Shown: positions 18,682 to 28,056 of the stretch, in pieces
Numbering within the stretch: position 1 is the first letter of the stretch
How the letters are laid out: every line of letters begins with the position of its first letter
From: UBA1413 sp964650525
GTDB taxonomy: Bacteria > Bacteroidota > Bacteroidia > Bacteroidales > Prolixibacteraceae
Length of the DNA: 64,000 nucleotides
Reading direction: 5' to 3'
Assembly (NCBI GenBank): GCA_964650525.1
Contig: CAZYUA010000001.1
Span: 186,001 to 250,000 of the forward strand
Notes under the pieces: generated by a model
What the model saw: the letters and a program-made list of their open reading frames with translations, nothing else
Database searches by the model: none
What the model was told of the DNA's origin: nothing
Translations under genes and position numbers: made by a program

Positions 18682-19605
18682 ATGGATATTCAGTACACCT
18701 TGCCGCTTTCACGGGGCTGGGACCGTATGAAGCAGGCACTCTTCAGACCCTTTGACCTTCACAAATGGATGCGGCTTGGATTCACAGCCTGGCTTGCCGG
18801 ACTGGTAGATTGCCAGGGTAGCAGCGGAGGTAACGGATCTTCAGCCGGAAAAACCGACTGGACCGAATTTTTTTCATTCCCTGAAACCGCCTGGAACTGG
18901 CTCCAATCCCATCCGCTGTGGTTTAACCTCATCATCCTCGGTGTCCTCTTTCTGTTTATCCTGATTTCAGCGTTGATCTGGGTAAGCTCGCGCGGTAAAT
19001 TTATGTTCCTGCACAACGTTGCCAACGACTCGGCCGAAATCAGCCTGCCCTGGCACTCCTTCCGAAAGGAGGGAAACTCTTTGTTTATTTGGCGTTTCTT
19101 TTTCGGCTGGCTGGGATTTCTGTGTATAGCCCTTTTTGCTGTCTATGCCTTTGTTTCGGCCAAGGGGCTCTATTACGGCGATTATCCGGGCATCGTGGTC
19201 TTCTGGAAGGTGGCCTTCCTGGTAATTGTTTTTCTGGCAGGAATTGTCGTGTTCGGTTATGTCTCCCTCTTGCTGGACCATTTTGTGGTCCCCCTCCAGT
19301 ATAAACACAGGTTGACCGTTATGGCCGGATGGAGCCGTTTTCTCAGGCTCTTCGGAAGCCACTTTATTGCCTTCCTGGTGTATGGTCTCTTTATTTTTAT
19401 TCTCTGGGTGGCAGCCATCCTGGCTGTACTCCTGTTTGGCATCTTTACCTGCTGCATCGGTTGGCTGGTGCTGGCCCTGCCTTACATCGGGGCTGTTCTC
19501 TTCCTGCCTGTGAGCTATACCTTCCGCGCTCTGAGCCTCGAATTCCTGGCCCAGTTCGGCAGCCATTTTAACGTCTTCCCGGAAGCTGACCAGGTAATGG
19601 AGTAA
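18682..19605 (+). CDS. Multi-pass membrane protein of unknown function
   Basis: 307 residues with a soluble N-terminal start (MDIQYTLPLSRGWDRMKQAL), a membrane-re-entrant or helix segment with FTAWLAGLVDCQ, and five or six long hydrophobic helices (LIILGVLFLFILISALIWV, FFFGWLGFLCIALFAVYAFV, VAFLVIVFLAGIVVFGYVSLL, FIFILWVAAILAVLLFGIF, LALPYIGAVLFLPVSYTF). The RGKFMFLHNVAND motif in the first cytosolic loop recurs in uncharacterised bacterial membrane proteins. I do not recognise a function. It stands alone, 200 bp after the YeiH-type gene and followed by a long non-coding stretch. Confidence 0.8.
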   Translation: MDIQYTLPLSRGWDRMKQALFRPFDLHKWMRLGFTAWLAGLVDCQGSSGGNGSSAGKTDWTEFFSFPETAWNWLQSHPLWFNLIILGVLFLFILISALIWVSSRGKFMFLHNVANDSAEISLPWHSFRKEGNSLFIWRFFFGWLGFLCIALFAVYAFVSAKGLYYGDYPGIVVFWKVAFLVIVFLAGIVVFGYVSLLLDHFVVPLQYKHRLTVMAGWSRFLRLFGSHFIAFLVYGLFIFILWVAAILAVLLFGIFTCCIGWLVLALPYIGAVLFLPVSYTFRALSLEFLAQFGSHFNVFPEADQVME

Positions 19606-20294
19606 TCCTGGATTTTTTTTCTGCCTGCTGCCTGGCATCACCGCCCGGGAACAGATCTGGAGCCTTCCTGAAAAGGGTATGGCTTAATTGGCTTGTCTTA
19701 ACCCTCGCTCCTGCCACTCCTGACCCGGATGGCATATTTCTCCTGCACGACAACTTGAACCAGTCTATGCCGGAACGATAAATCACTGAAGTCAGTCGTT
19801 CACCATCGAAATAGCTGCGGTTATACATTGGTCCCTGTTATGTTCTTCAATAAGATTATTTTTACTGCTAAGTCGTTCAAACAACGCAGTCCGATAAGAA
19901 CTTCAGGCAAAACTGAAGTTTGAACGCGTGATGGATTAAGGAATATGCTAAGATTATTAACTCAAGGAGAGGGCTTGGCATCGCGGTATTCAGGAATGGA
20001 GCCCCTTTAAGTTGTGGCAGCCCAACCGGTTCGCCTTTCCGGAGCTGTTTGTAACAGACCGTCGGGCCCGATTTCACAAAGCAAAAACAGAAGATGCAAG
20101 CCGCCCGGGAGCATCCCGACCACACACAAAAACCCGGCCATTGTCCGGGTTTTTTTCTTTCATGGCGACGGAGCCCCAGGTTAGGAGTACGATGGAATTG
20201 CCGATACCTGACATTGAAAACAGCTTATACAAACCAGCCTCTTCAATCAGACATTTTTTTGCGATATTTGTAACAAAGAGCTTAATTGGCAGCT
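19606..20294. other. Long intergenic region with a terminator and no clear gene
   Basis: Nearly 690 bp between the membrane protein and the LytTR regulator. The only clear element is the hairpin terminator at 20130-20152. Open frames on both strands here (for instance 19877-20125 minus and 20012-20320 plus) have no recognisable family or plausible start context. A small RNA ending at the terminator is possible. Confidence 0.5.
20130..20157 (+). terminator. Strong, probably bidirectional terminator
   Basis: AAACCCGG (20130-20137) pairs with CCGGGTTT (20145-20152), with a seven-base loop and a T run on the plus strand; a shorter T run exists on the minus strand. It stands over 500 bp beyond the nearest plus-strand stop and ahead of the LytTR gene. 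Confidence 0.8.
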
Positions 20295-21053
20295 ATGATC
20301 AGCTGTGTAATAATCGATGACGAAAAACCGGCCCGGGAGAGTTTGTCACTGATGCTGACCCGCTATTTTCCCGGGAAGGTAGAAGTGGCAGCTATGGCCG
20401 GATCGGTGGGGGAGGGTGTTCTGGCCATTTGCAGGAACAACCCGGACCTCGTTTTCCTCGACATTGAAATGCCAGGAGAAAACGGGTTTAAACTGTTCGA
20501 CTATTTCCAGCAGGTTCCTTTCTCGGTGATTTTCATTACCGCCTATTCGGAGTATGCCATCAAGGCTATCAAGGTGGCAGCCCTGGATTATATCCTTAAA
20601 CCTGTGAGTGTAAACAGCCTGAAGGAAGCCATGGAACTGTATGAAAAGAGGCTGTTTCAGGGAATTCCTTCTGAAAACCTTGGCAAACTGGCTCATGCCC
20701 TGAATTCCGGGTCTTCCGGCAACGAAAAAGTGGCGCTTCCCACCTTTGAAGGGTTCCAGTTCGAGAAGGCCAAATCGATCGTCTTTTGCCGGGCAGAACA
20801 GAATTATACACGGGTCTTCATCTCAGACGGGAGAGAACTGCTGGTTTCAAAACCGCTCAACCTGGTGCAGAAACTGCTGCCGGCCAACCGTTTCTACCGG
20901 ATCCACAAATCGCACCTGGTGAATATGGTTTACATCAAAACCTATAGCCGCAGCGAAGGATTCCACGTTATCCTCGAAAACGGCACCCGGCTCGATGTCG
21001 CCAGCCGCAGGAACGAAGATTTTCTCAAAGCCCTGACGCACCGGGATAAATAA
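20295..21053 (+). CDS. LytTR-family response regulator
   Basis: 252 residues from the ATG at 20295. The receiver domain has the acidic pair Asp8/Asp9, phospho-acceptor Asp56 in FLDIEMPGENG, the TAYSEYAIKA segment and the Lys of LKPVSV. The C-terminal LytTR DNA-binding domain covers about residues 145-250, with the typical RAEQNYTRVFISDGRELLVSKPL and FYRIHKSHLVNMVYIK strings. It is the cognate regulator of the propeller histidine kinase encoded downstream on the same strand, from which a 347-bp gap with short repeats separates it. A near-consensus -7 box (GATATTTG, about 20263-20270) lies upstream. Confidence 0.95.
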   Translation: MISCVIIDDEKPARESLSLMLTRYFPGKVEVAAMAGSVGEGVLAICRNNPDLVFLDIEMPGENGFKLFDYFQQVPFSVIFITAYSEYAIKAIKVAALDYILKPVSVNSLKEAMELYEKRLFQGIPSENLGKLAHALNSGSSGNEKVALPTFEGFQFEKAKSIVFCRAEQNYTRVFISDGRELLVSKPLNLVQKLLPANRFYRIHKSHLVNMVYIKTYSRSEGFHVILENGTRLDVASRRNEDFLKALTHRDK

Positions 21054-21400
21054 TCAACCTGAAGCAGTCCTGATTTAATAAACAACTCGCCAAATCCTGA
21101 GTCTTAAATCCTGAATCTTGAATCTCGAATGGCGAATGAAGAATCGTGAAAATGAATGGCGAATCCTGCATTAAAGATCACAGGGTCAGAATATCAGAAG
21201 AGTAGAATGGGTGCTATTTTGAGTTCTGAATCCTGTTTGGGGAGGAGAAGGTGGAACCCCGGATCATAAGGATCGTACTGAACGCAGATTACTTGTTATT
21301 GTTATTGGTTTACCGGATACCGGAGCAAAATAGCCTGCCCCGATAGTCAGAAAGACGCCATGGGAAAACCCGCCTCAGAAGGGATGGAATTCGTTACCAT
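21054..21400. other. Intergenic region between regulator and kinase genes
   Basis: No coding frame of note. It contains the degenerate AATCYTGA-type repeats at 21091-21169. The remainder is plain sequence with no hairpin I can call. Confidence 0.5.
21091..21169. repeat. Degenerate short direct repeats (AATCYTGA / GAATGGCGAAT)
   Basis: Closely spaced variants of AATCCTGA (AATCCTGA, AATCTTGA, AATCTCGA, AATCGTGA, AATCCTG). GAATGGCGAAT occurs exactly twice (21127-21137 and 21154-21164). The array sits between the LytTR regulator and its kinase. LytTR proteins bind paired direct repeats, so a binding role is possible, but simple slippage-derived repeats are equally likely. Confidence 0.6.
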
Positions 21401-24400
21401 ATGAGTGAGTCCGCCAAATACCGGATCCTACTGCAGAACCTTAAGGGGCTCCTGCTACTGCTTACCGTTATCCTGACTGTTGAAACCACCGCCCAAACCC
21501 TGCCCACCCGCCATTATACCGTCAGGGATGGATTGCCTGACAGGGCTATACAGGCGATTTACAAGGATTCCCGGGGTTTGCTCTGGATCGGCACTCAGGC
21601 GGGACTTTGCACCTTCGACGGCAAATCGTTCCGGATATTTACGCCGTTCGAAGGGATGACGGCCAACCAGGTCTGGGCTATTGCGGAGGATGACAACGGC
21701 ATAATGTGGTTCGGCAGCTATGGGGAGGGGATATACAACTACGATGGCAGGCAGTTCAGGAGATTTACTCGAAACGACGGCCTGGCCGATGACCGCATCC
21801 GGGTGTTGTGCTGGTCGAAAAACTTCCGGTGCCTCATTGCCGGTTCACACGAAGGGATCAGTGTTATCAGGGACAGCGGCATATCAAATTTCCCGGGAAA
21901 AATGTTCAGTGAACATTTTAACTGCGTGACTGGACTGGTGGATGCCGGGGATTTCATCTACATCCTCACCCACGGAGAAAGCAGTCCTATCCGGTACTAC
22001 CCGGATAAAAACCAATTTGTCAATGCCTTTGACGGAGGAGAGCATTATCCGGTCGATAGCTATTCCGGATTCCTGACGTCTGACGGAGATACAATTTTCT
22101 CTATGGGGACCAAGGGAGTACGCATTTTTAACCGTAAAAGCATTGTTGAAAATGATACACTGGGGCAGGTATTCGGGATGGCGGAAGACAAACAGGGGGC
22201 TATCTGGCTGGCCGCATGGTCCTTTTATACCTTGAAACTGGAGGGGGGTATCTTCAGGTACGATGGCAAAACCTTCAGAAACTACAAGGATGCTTTCGGC
22301 ATTTCCGACAGGGAAATATGGACGGTTTTTTGCGACAAGGAGCAGGATATCCTTTGGATCGGAACCATCAACGAAGGCCTTTTCATGGTGCCTGGTTCAG
22401 GTATTTCGACTTATGCTGCTTCTTATTTCAACCTTGAACAACTTAAAATCAATGATCTGTATATCGATTCGCAGGAAAAGCTCTGGATTTCGGACGACCA
22501 TGAACTGATCAGGATGGAGCCGGACGGAAGCTATTCATTGACAGAAAAGCACCCGATGGTACTGACTTACAGGGAGTTCTGGAAAAACACCCGCCCGGAT
22601 ATCTGGAGCACCTCTGGTTCAATCCGGCAGGAAGCCAGAAAACTGGTTCGATCTCAACTCCCTGAATTTGAAAAACAGACGGCTTTTCGTTTTAGGAAGG
22701 TTGTTGAAACAGACGATCATTCCTTTATTGTGGCCAATGAATTGGGATTGTTTTGTTTGGATGAAAGCTGTCAGCATGCATCGTATCTGGATACCGAAGG
22801 CAGTACTTATGAATTTGCCGTCGCAGGCACTGATACGCTGATTCTTTCGGGATGGGAATATACCGCATTGAATCCTGATTATAGAGCACCCTGGTCTGGA
22901 AATCACCTGACCCCCGTGAATTTGCGGCCCTCTTACAAATATTTTTTATCTGATCACGGCCCCAAAAATGTTAGCCGCCTGGTCAAAGAAGGCATCCGGT
23001 GCTGGTATACTTCCTCAACCAGCGGCTTGTGGATGAGCGAAGGGGACCGCATGGTCAACCTGAACCAATCCGACACCACCATCAGCGAGCACCTCAACGA
23101 CCTCTGCTTTGATGAAAAGGGACGTCTGATTTTTGGCTCCAATCAGGGAGAGATATGTATTGCCACCCTTCAAAAGGATTCTCTGAGAATAGACCATCGT
23201 ATCGGCAGGGATCAGGGATTGCAGGGCAACACCATCAGCTGGCTGATAGCGGATAAGAAAGGCCTTCTATGGGCGGGAACCAACCTGGGACTGAACTGTA
23301 TTGACCTGGACTCGCTGTATATAAAGCAGAAAGTTGTTATCCGGTTCATGAATGAGGAGGAGGGGTATTCCGGACAATCCTCCAAAAGGGCAGTTATCGA
23401 CAGGAAAGGAAATCTCTGGATTGCGGCAGAAGACATACTTATCAAGCTGGATACCCGGACTTTTTTCCCGCGTGCAGCAAACCCCATCACCCTCGGCGAA
23501 GGGGGTGGTCCGTATGAAAGCGGACCGGGGGATTGGGTTCCCCTTGCCGGAGAACCTGTCCCGGGTATCCGGGAGAAAAACAAATCAGGACTGATCACAC
23601 AAAAGCAAGAAATAACGGAGGGAAGGATTGTTCTGAAGTCCCTGGAAATCAATAATGAACCTGCCGACAGCCTCCTGGCAGTCTGGACAGGACCCTGGAA
23701 ATCCATTCCGGCAGGCAGGATTACATTCAAACATTTTGAAAATGATCTCATCTTTCATTTTGACATTTTAAATTACCTAAATCCAGGGAAAGACAGGTTC
23801 CGTTTCATGCTCCGGGGGTACGACGAAAATTGGCACTTGTGGGATGCCGGCAGAAAAGCTGTTTACACGAATCTGCCTCCGGGGCGTTATACTTTCAGCG
23901 TGGAATCGAAAAATCTGAATACCCTCCTTCCTGCAGAACCTCTAAATATTGATTTCATTGTTCGTCATCCCTGGTGGCGACTCTGGTATATGAACCTGGT
24001 GGCCATCCTCCTGGTGCTGTTATTGAGCGGCTTGTCCACCCTTGGGTACTTGCGGTCAGCAAGAAAAAGACAAGAGATGAAATCGGAGGTCGAAAAGAAA
24101 ATAGCCCGGCTCGAAATGCAGGCACTGCAGGCCCAGATGAATCCGCACTTCATTTTCAATTGCGTGAACGGTATTCAGTATTATGTGCTGGCTAACAAAA
24201 TGGATGAGGTGCTGGTCTACCTGAACGATTTTTCGAGGGTGGTAGGGGAGTCTCTTGCCAATGCCACCCGGCAGATGGTGCCTGTGGAACAAGTGACTGG
24301 ATTCCTGGAGAGTTACCTGCGGCTTGAGCAAATGCGCTTCCCCGAAAAGTTTGATTTTGAGATCCGTGTGGCAGGAAGAATGGGCGATGGCGTGCTCCTG

Positions 24401-24760
24401 ATGCCCCCCATGATGATCCAGCCGTTTGCTGAAAATGCCATCCGTCACGGATTTACCTCTTTGTCCCGCAAAGGCTTTCTTTCCGTGGTCCTTGAAAAAA
24501 CGGGCGGGGATGTGATCAAATGCACCATCACCGACAATGGGGTTGGCAGGAGCATGGCTGCCGAAAGAAAAAACGGAAACGAAGATGCCGGCACCCGGCC
24601 CCACAGCGCAGCCATCACCGAGGCAAGGATACGGCTTTTTAACCCGCCCGGGGAACCTGAAAAATACCGGATCGTCTACACCGACCTGTTCGAAAGGGAA
24701 ATCGCCTGCGGTCTGAAAGTGGAATTGTATCTGCCAGCAGAAACAGGCATGCAAACATGA
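21401..24760 (+). CDS. Two-component propeller sensor histidine kinase, LytS-like
   Basis: 1119 residues. A signal/anchor segment (LLLLLTVILTVETTAQ) precedes an extracytoplasmic beta-propeller of two-component-regulator repeats (YKDSRGLLWIGTQAGLCTFDG, AEDDNGIMWFGSYGEGIYNYDG and others) over roughly residues 35-720. A Y_Y_Y domain (about 775-850), one membrane helix (about 861-882), a short coiled coil and a HisKA_LytS module follow. The phospho-acceptor His is in MNPHFIFNCVN near residue 914; the ATPase has NAIRHGF and ITDNGVGR. The family transfers phosphate to LytTR regulators such as the one directly upstream. Such sensors often respond to polysaccharide or envelope signals; the ligand is unknown here. 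Confidence 0.93.
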   Translation: MSESAKYRILLQNLKGLLLLLTVILTVETTAQTLPTRHYTVRDGLPDRAIQAIYKDSRGLLWIGTQAGLCTFDGKSFRIFTPFEGMTANQVWAIAEDDNGIMWFGSYGEGIYNYDGRQFRRFTRNDGLADDRIRVLCWSKNFRCLIAGSHEGISVIRDSGISNFPGKMFSEHFNCVTGLVDAGDFIYILTHGESSPIRYYPDKNQFVNAFDGGEHYPVDSYSGFLTSDGDTIFSMGTKGVRIFNRKSIVENDTLGQVFGMAEDKQGAIWLAAWSFYTLKLEGGIFRYDGKTFRNYKDAFGISDREIWTVFCDKEQDILWIGTINEGLFMVPGSGISTYAASYFNLEQLKINDLYIDSQEKLWISDDHELIRMEPDGSYSLTEKHPMVLTYREFWKNTRPDIWSTSGSIRQEARKLVRSQLPEFEKQTAFRFRKVVETDDHSFIVANELGLFCLDESCQHASYLDTEGSTYEFAVAGTDTLILSGWEYTALNPDYRAPWSGNHLTPVNLRPSYKYFLSDHGPKNVSRLVKEGIRCWYTSSTSGLWMSEGDRMVNLNQSDTTISEHLNDLCFDEKGRLIFGSNQGEICIATLQKDSLRIDHRIGRDQGLQGNTISWLIADKKGLLWAGTNLGLNCIDLDSLYIKQKVVIRFMNEEEGYSGQSSKRAVIDRKGNLWIAAEDILIKLDTRTFFPRAANPITLGEGGGPYESGPGDWVPLAGEPVPGIREKNKSGLITQKQEITEGRIVLKSLEINNEPADSLLAVWTGPWKSIPAGRITFKHFENDLIFHFDILNYLNPGKDRFRFMLRGYDENWHLWDAGRKAVYTNLPPGRYTFSVESKNLNTLLPAEPLNIDFIVRHPWWRLWYMNLVAILLVLLLSGLSTLGYLRSARKRQEMKSEVEKKIARLEMQALQAQMNPHFIFNCVNGIQYYVLANKMDEVLVYLNDFSRVVGESLANATRQMVPVEQVTGFLESYLRLEQMRFPEKFDFEIRVAGRMGDGVLLMPPMMIQPFAENAIRHGFTSLSRKGFLSVVLEKTGGDVIKCTITDNGVGRSMAAERKNGNEDAGTRPHSAAITEARIRLFNPPGEPEKYRIVYTDLFEREIACGLKVELYLPAETGMQT

Positions 24761-24807
24761 CCGCATCCGCAGGACCTGCCCATTCCACCAACTATTCCGA
24801 TTGCCCG

Positions 24808-24827
24808 GCCACCTTCGGCGGCTTTTT
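24808..24827 (+). terminator. Probable terminator of the histidine kinase gene
   Basis: GCCACC (24808-24813) / GGCGGC (24817-24822) with a three-base loop and one mismatch, followed by five T. It is 48 bp after the stop. Confidence 0.55.
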
Positions 24828-25428
24828 CACATACGCCCATCTTGCCGGGCTTCCCGGCCCTTATTGAGTCCCAATGCGAACCTTGATCGGTATCGTTCAC
24901 GGTGAACATCAGAACTTGTGCAGAAACCGACCAATGATTAAACACCAAATGAGGTGTTCTCATAAATGGTTAATCCGGGAGTCTGAAGTTAGACTGGGAA
25001 ATTCTTTTAAGTTTTTCCCTCGATTACTATCATCATTTCGGGAAGAAACCCGGCAAATCGGGACTGCCGCCCTGGTATGCAAAAATCGGATTGAACAGCC
25101 TGATCCTGGTCTTGGATCCCGATGTTGATGTATTGGGAAATACCAACCTCTGTTTGGGCAGGGATATCTATTTCACGAAGAATTCAGGCATCAGTGCAGA
25201 TGCTGGAATGGCTTTCCATTTTTTCAGGGATCAGACAGGAATCAGTCCATGGCTGCCTGCCTGGAGTATCCGTTATTTTTTGCTCTTCTGAAACCACACG
25301 CATGCCCGGCATTGACCGACGGGGACCCAAAAGCGGAAATTTTTTTTGAAAAAACCTTTTTCCATTGCCATTTTTTTTGTTGGCTGCTGATAAATCGGAT
25401 AACTTTACGAGCCAATAAAGCCGGGAGG
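24828..25428. other. Intergenic region without recognisable gene
   Basis: About 600 bp. Open frames on either strand have no family resemblance. A long in-frame extension of the CDF gene begins at 25249 but reads as low-quality sequence with clustered Cys/Phe/His and was not accepted as coding. TAACTTTA at about 25400-25407 is a partial -7 box for the CDF gene. Confidence 0.5.
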
Positions 25429-26352
25429 ATGTCACACAACGAAGCTTCAGTCAAATCGATTTTGTTTGCTTTGCTGGCAAACATGGGTATTGCCATCACC
25501 AAAACGGTGGCGGCAGTGATCACCGGTTCGGGAGCCATGCTGGCAGAGTCGATTCATTCTTATGCCGATTGCGGAAACCAGGGACTACTCTTCTGGGGGC
25601 TTCGGGCAGCCCGGAAAAAGCCGGATTCCGGTCATCCGTTGGGTTACGGCATGGAGATCTATTTCTGGTCGTTCATCGTCGCCCTCATTTTATTCAGCAT
25701 GGGAGGCCTCTTTTCCATCTATGAGGGTATCCACAAGATCCACCTTCACGAAGGATTGAAGAGTCCGATGATTGCGGTGGTGGTGCTGTCGGTCAGTATG
25801 GTTTTCGAGGCTGCCTCTCTGTGGGGCTGCATTGTCCAGATCAATAAGGTGAGGCACGGTCAGTCGCTTTGGACCTGGGCCAAAAACAGCCGGCAAAGTG
25901 AGCTGGTCGTCGTGCTGGGTGAAGATACGGCAGCCCTTCTGGGTCTTTCGTTTGCCCTTCTGGCCATCATCCTGGCTATCCTCACCGGAAATCCGGTTTT
26001 TGATGCGATCGGCAGCATCGGTATCGGTGTCCTGTTGATTATCATCTCCTTTTTCCTGGCGGTGAAGGTGAAAAGTTTGCTTATCGGGCAGAGTGCTGAT
26101 GAGGAAACGGATGCAAGGATTCGGACCATTCTGGAAGCCCGGCCTGAAGTAGAGCGTGTTCTCAACCTGATCACCCTGCAGCTGGGTCCGCGGATCATGG
26201 TGGCCGTGAAGGCCAAAATGAGCGAAGCCGGCTCTGCGGGACAGCTTATCCGTGACATCAACGCCTGCGAGGTGGGTTTAAAGAAGGAGATTCCGGAGGT
26301 CCAGTGGATGTTTTTCGAACCCGACACTGAGAAGCTGCCTTCGTTGCAGTGA
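25429..26352 (+). CDS. Cation diffusion facilitator (CDF) family metal efflux transporter
   Basis: 307 residues from ATG at 25429 (MSHNEASVKSILFALLANMG). Six membrane helices. The family's metal-site pattern is visible as AESIHSYADCGNQ in helix 2, followed by the loop motif DSGHPLGYGMEIYFWSF, and the helix-5 counterpart LGEDTAALLGL. Helix 2 reads HSYAD and helix 5 reads ED, matching the ZNT9-like/YdfM-type branch. A C-terminal cytosolic domain holds the usual ferredoxin-like fold (VERVLNLITLQLGPRIMVAVKAK). The likely role is proton-coupled export of Zn2+ or a related divalent cation across the inner membrane; specificity is not certain. Confidence 0.9.
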   Translation: MSHNEASVKSILFALLANMGIAITKTVAAVITGSGAMLAESIHSYADCGNQGLLFWGLRAARKKPDSGHPLGYGMEIYFWSFIVALILFSMGGLFSIYEGIHKIHLHEGLKSPMIAVVVLSVSMVFEAASLWGCIVQINKVRHGQSLWTWAKNSRQSELVVVLGEDTAALLGLSFALLAIILAILTGNPVFDAIGSIGIGVLLIIISFFLAVKVKSLLIGQSADEETDARIRTILEARPEVERVLNLITLQLGPRIMVAVKAKMSEAGSAGQLIRDINACEVGLKKEIPEVQWMFFEPDTEKLPSLQ

Positions 26353-26415
26353 CAAGCGGTGCGCCAGGGTGCAGCAGGGAGGCTTTGCTTGTAGGAAAAC
26401 CAAACAACAACAATA

Positions 26416-27948
26416 ATGGGAAATGAAACATTCAGGGTCCGGGAACTTCCCCGGCGAAGGTTCCTGGAGATGGGAGTCAAAGGGGGGCTTGCCCTTGCTG
26501 CTGCTCCGGCACTGCTGAGCCAATTGCTCTCCTGTGATGCCGGAACAGCAGGCAAAACAGGAATCCGGGTGGGACAAGACATGCTGGATAAGGTGATAAG
26601 GCACGCCCTGGCCCGAGGAGGCGACTTTGCCGATATCTGTCTGGAGAACAGGATTTCGAGACAGATCGTGATGGAGGAGTCGAACTTCAGAAGCGGGTTG
26701 TACGGGATCAGCCAGGGTGCCGGTGTACGGGTAATCAGCGGCAACAAAACCGGTTATGCCTACACCGAAGAGATCACAGAGGCAAAGTTGCTACGGGCCG
26801 CGGAGGTGGCCTCTTATGTGGCCGCCAACAGCACCCCGGTTGTGCCGGTAAATATAGCCCCTGCAAAACGGGAGTCGTTTGTGACCGTGCAACTGCCACT
26901 GGGGGAGGTGGCCGATGAGCAGCGCATTGAGATGATCCGCCGGGCCAACCAGGCGGCACTCGATTACGACCCGCGCATCAGGATGGCCCTCATCGATTAC
27001 TACGATGAAGTCCGCAGCCGGGTGATTGCCAACAGCGAAGGGGTATACCTGAGCGATGAACTACCCCTGCTTTTTTTCATTGTGCAGGCCATGAGCCAGG
27101 ATGGAGGGGCTCGCCATATGTCGCGCGAAAGGCTGAGCATGCATGCAGGCTTTGAGATGTTTGACCTGGTAACTCCTGAAACTGTTGCTCAGAGGGCTGC
27201 CCGCGAAGCCATCGCCATGCTGGAGGCTGAGGATGCCCCCGCAGGAATCATGGACGTCGTGATGCAGAACGGCTGGGGAGGAGTCCTGGTGCACGAAGCC
27301 GTGGGCCATCCCCTGGAAGCCGACAACATCGCCAAAAATATCGGCGCCTTCACCGGAAAACTGGGGCAGAAAGTCGCCAGCGACAAATTCACCATGGTCG
27401 ACGATGGCACCCTCCCCGGCTTCAGGGGCACCATCAACTTCGACGATGAGGGCACCAGAGCCCAACGAAACGTGCTCATCGAAAACGGCCGCCTGAAGGG
27501 TTATATGACCGACATCCTCAGCGCGAAACAGCTCTCCCTGGAGCGAACCGGCAACGGACGGCGCGAATCGTTCAGGTATATTCCCATTCCACGGATGACC
27601 AACACCTTCATCGAAAGGGGTTCCGACACCCCGGAAGATATCCTGGCCTCGACGAAAAAGGGCATCTACGTACAAAGTCTCAGCGGAGGCAGCGTAAATC
27701 CCGTCACCGGTGTGTTTAACTTCACCTGCCGTGAGGCTTACCTTATTGAGAACGGCCGGAAGACCAAACCCATCAGGGGAGCTACCCTGATCGGTTCCTG
27801 CCTGGATGTGATCTCCAACATCGACGCGGTGGGCAACGACCTCGACTTTGGTCCCGGCATCTGCGGCAAAGGACAGAGTGCTGAGGTGTCAGCCGGCCAG
27901 CCTACCGTGCGGATCCGGGGGATCAACGTCGGGGGAAGCAGGGCCTAA
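26416..27948 (+). CDS. tldD: TldD-family metalloprotease with Tat/lipoprotein-type signal
   Basis: 510 residues. The zinc motif HEAVGH (HExxxH; His293, Glu294, His298) marks the active TldD subunit, which with TldE degrades unfolded or modified peptides. Unlike E. coli TldD, this protein begins with a twin-arginine leader (RRRFLEMGVKGGLALAAAPA) followed by a lipobox-like LLSC, so it is probably exported or membrane-tethered. The C-terminal CREAYLIENG and GTLIGSCLDVI-like stretches are family-typical. The ATG at 26416 is required for the Tat signal. The tldE-like gene follows 108 bp later on the same strand. Confidence 0.93.
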   Translation: MGNETFRVRELPRRRFLEMGVKGGLALAAAPALLSQLLSCDAGTAGKTGIRVGQDMLDKVIRHALARGGDFADICLENRISRQIVMEESNFRSGLYGISQGAGVRVISGNKTGYAYTEEITEAKLLRAAEVASYVAANSTPVVPVNIAPAKRESFVTVQLPLGEVADEQRIEMIRRANQAALDYDPRIRMALIDYYDEVRSRVIANSEGVYLSDELPLLFFIVQAMSQDGGARHMSRERLSMHAGFEMFDLVTPETVAQRAAREAIAMLEAEDAPAGIMDVVMQNGWGGVLVHEAVGHPLEADNIAKNIGAFTGKLGQKVASDKFTMVDDGTLPGFRGTINFDDEGTRAQRNVLIENGRLKGYMTDILSAKQLSLERTGNGRRESFRYIPIPRMTNTFIERGSDTPEDILASTKKGIYVQSLSGGSVNPVTGVFNFTCREAYLIENGRKTKPIRGATLIGSCLDVISNIDAVGNDLDFGPGICGKGQSAEVSAGQPTVRIRGINVGGSRA

Positions 27949-28056
27949 GCAAGACCGGTAAAAGACAGAATTTCAGGAATCCAGACGGGGAAATGCACGA
28001 AAACCCTGATGTGATCATGACAACGATAAGTTTACCTACATTGAAAATCAAACAAA

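Noticed and set aside
19877..20125. Minus-strand open frame (82 codons) in the long intergenic region
   Set aside because: No recognisable family, poor start context, and it ends in low-complexity sequence.
25249..25428. N-terminal extension of the CDF transporter from 25249
   Set aside because: Clustered Cys/Phe/His with no family match; the conserved protein starts at the ATG at 25429.
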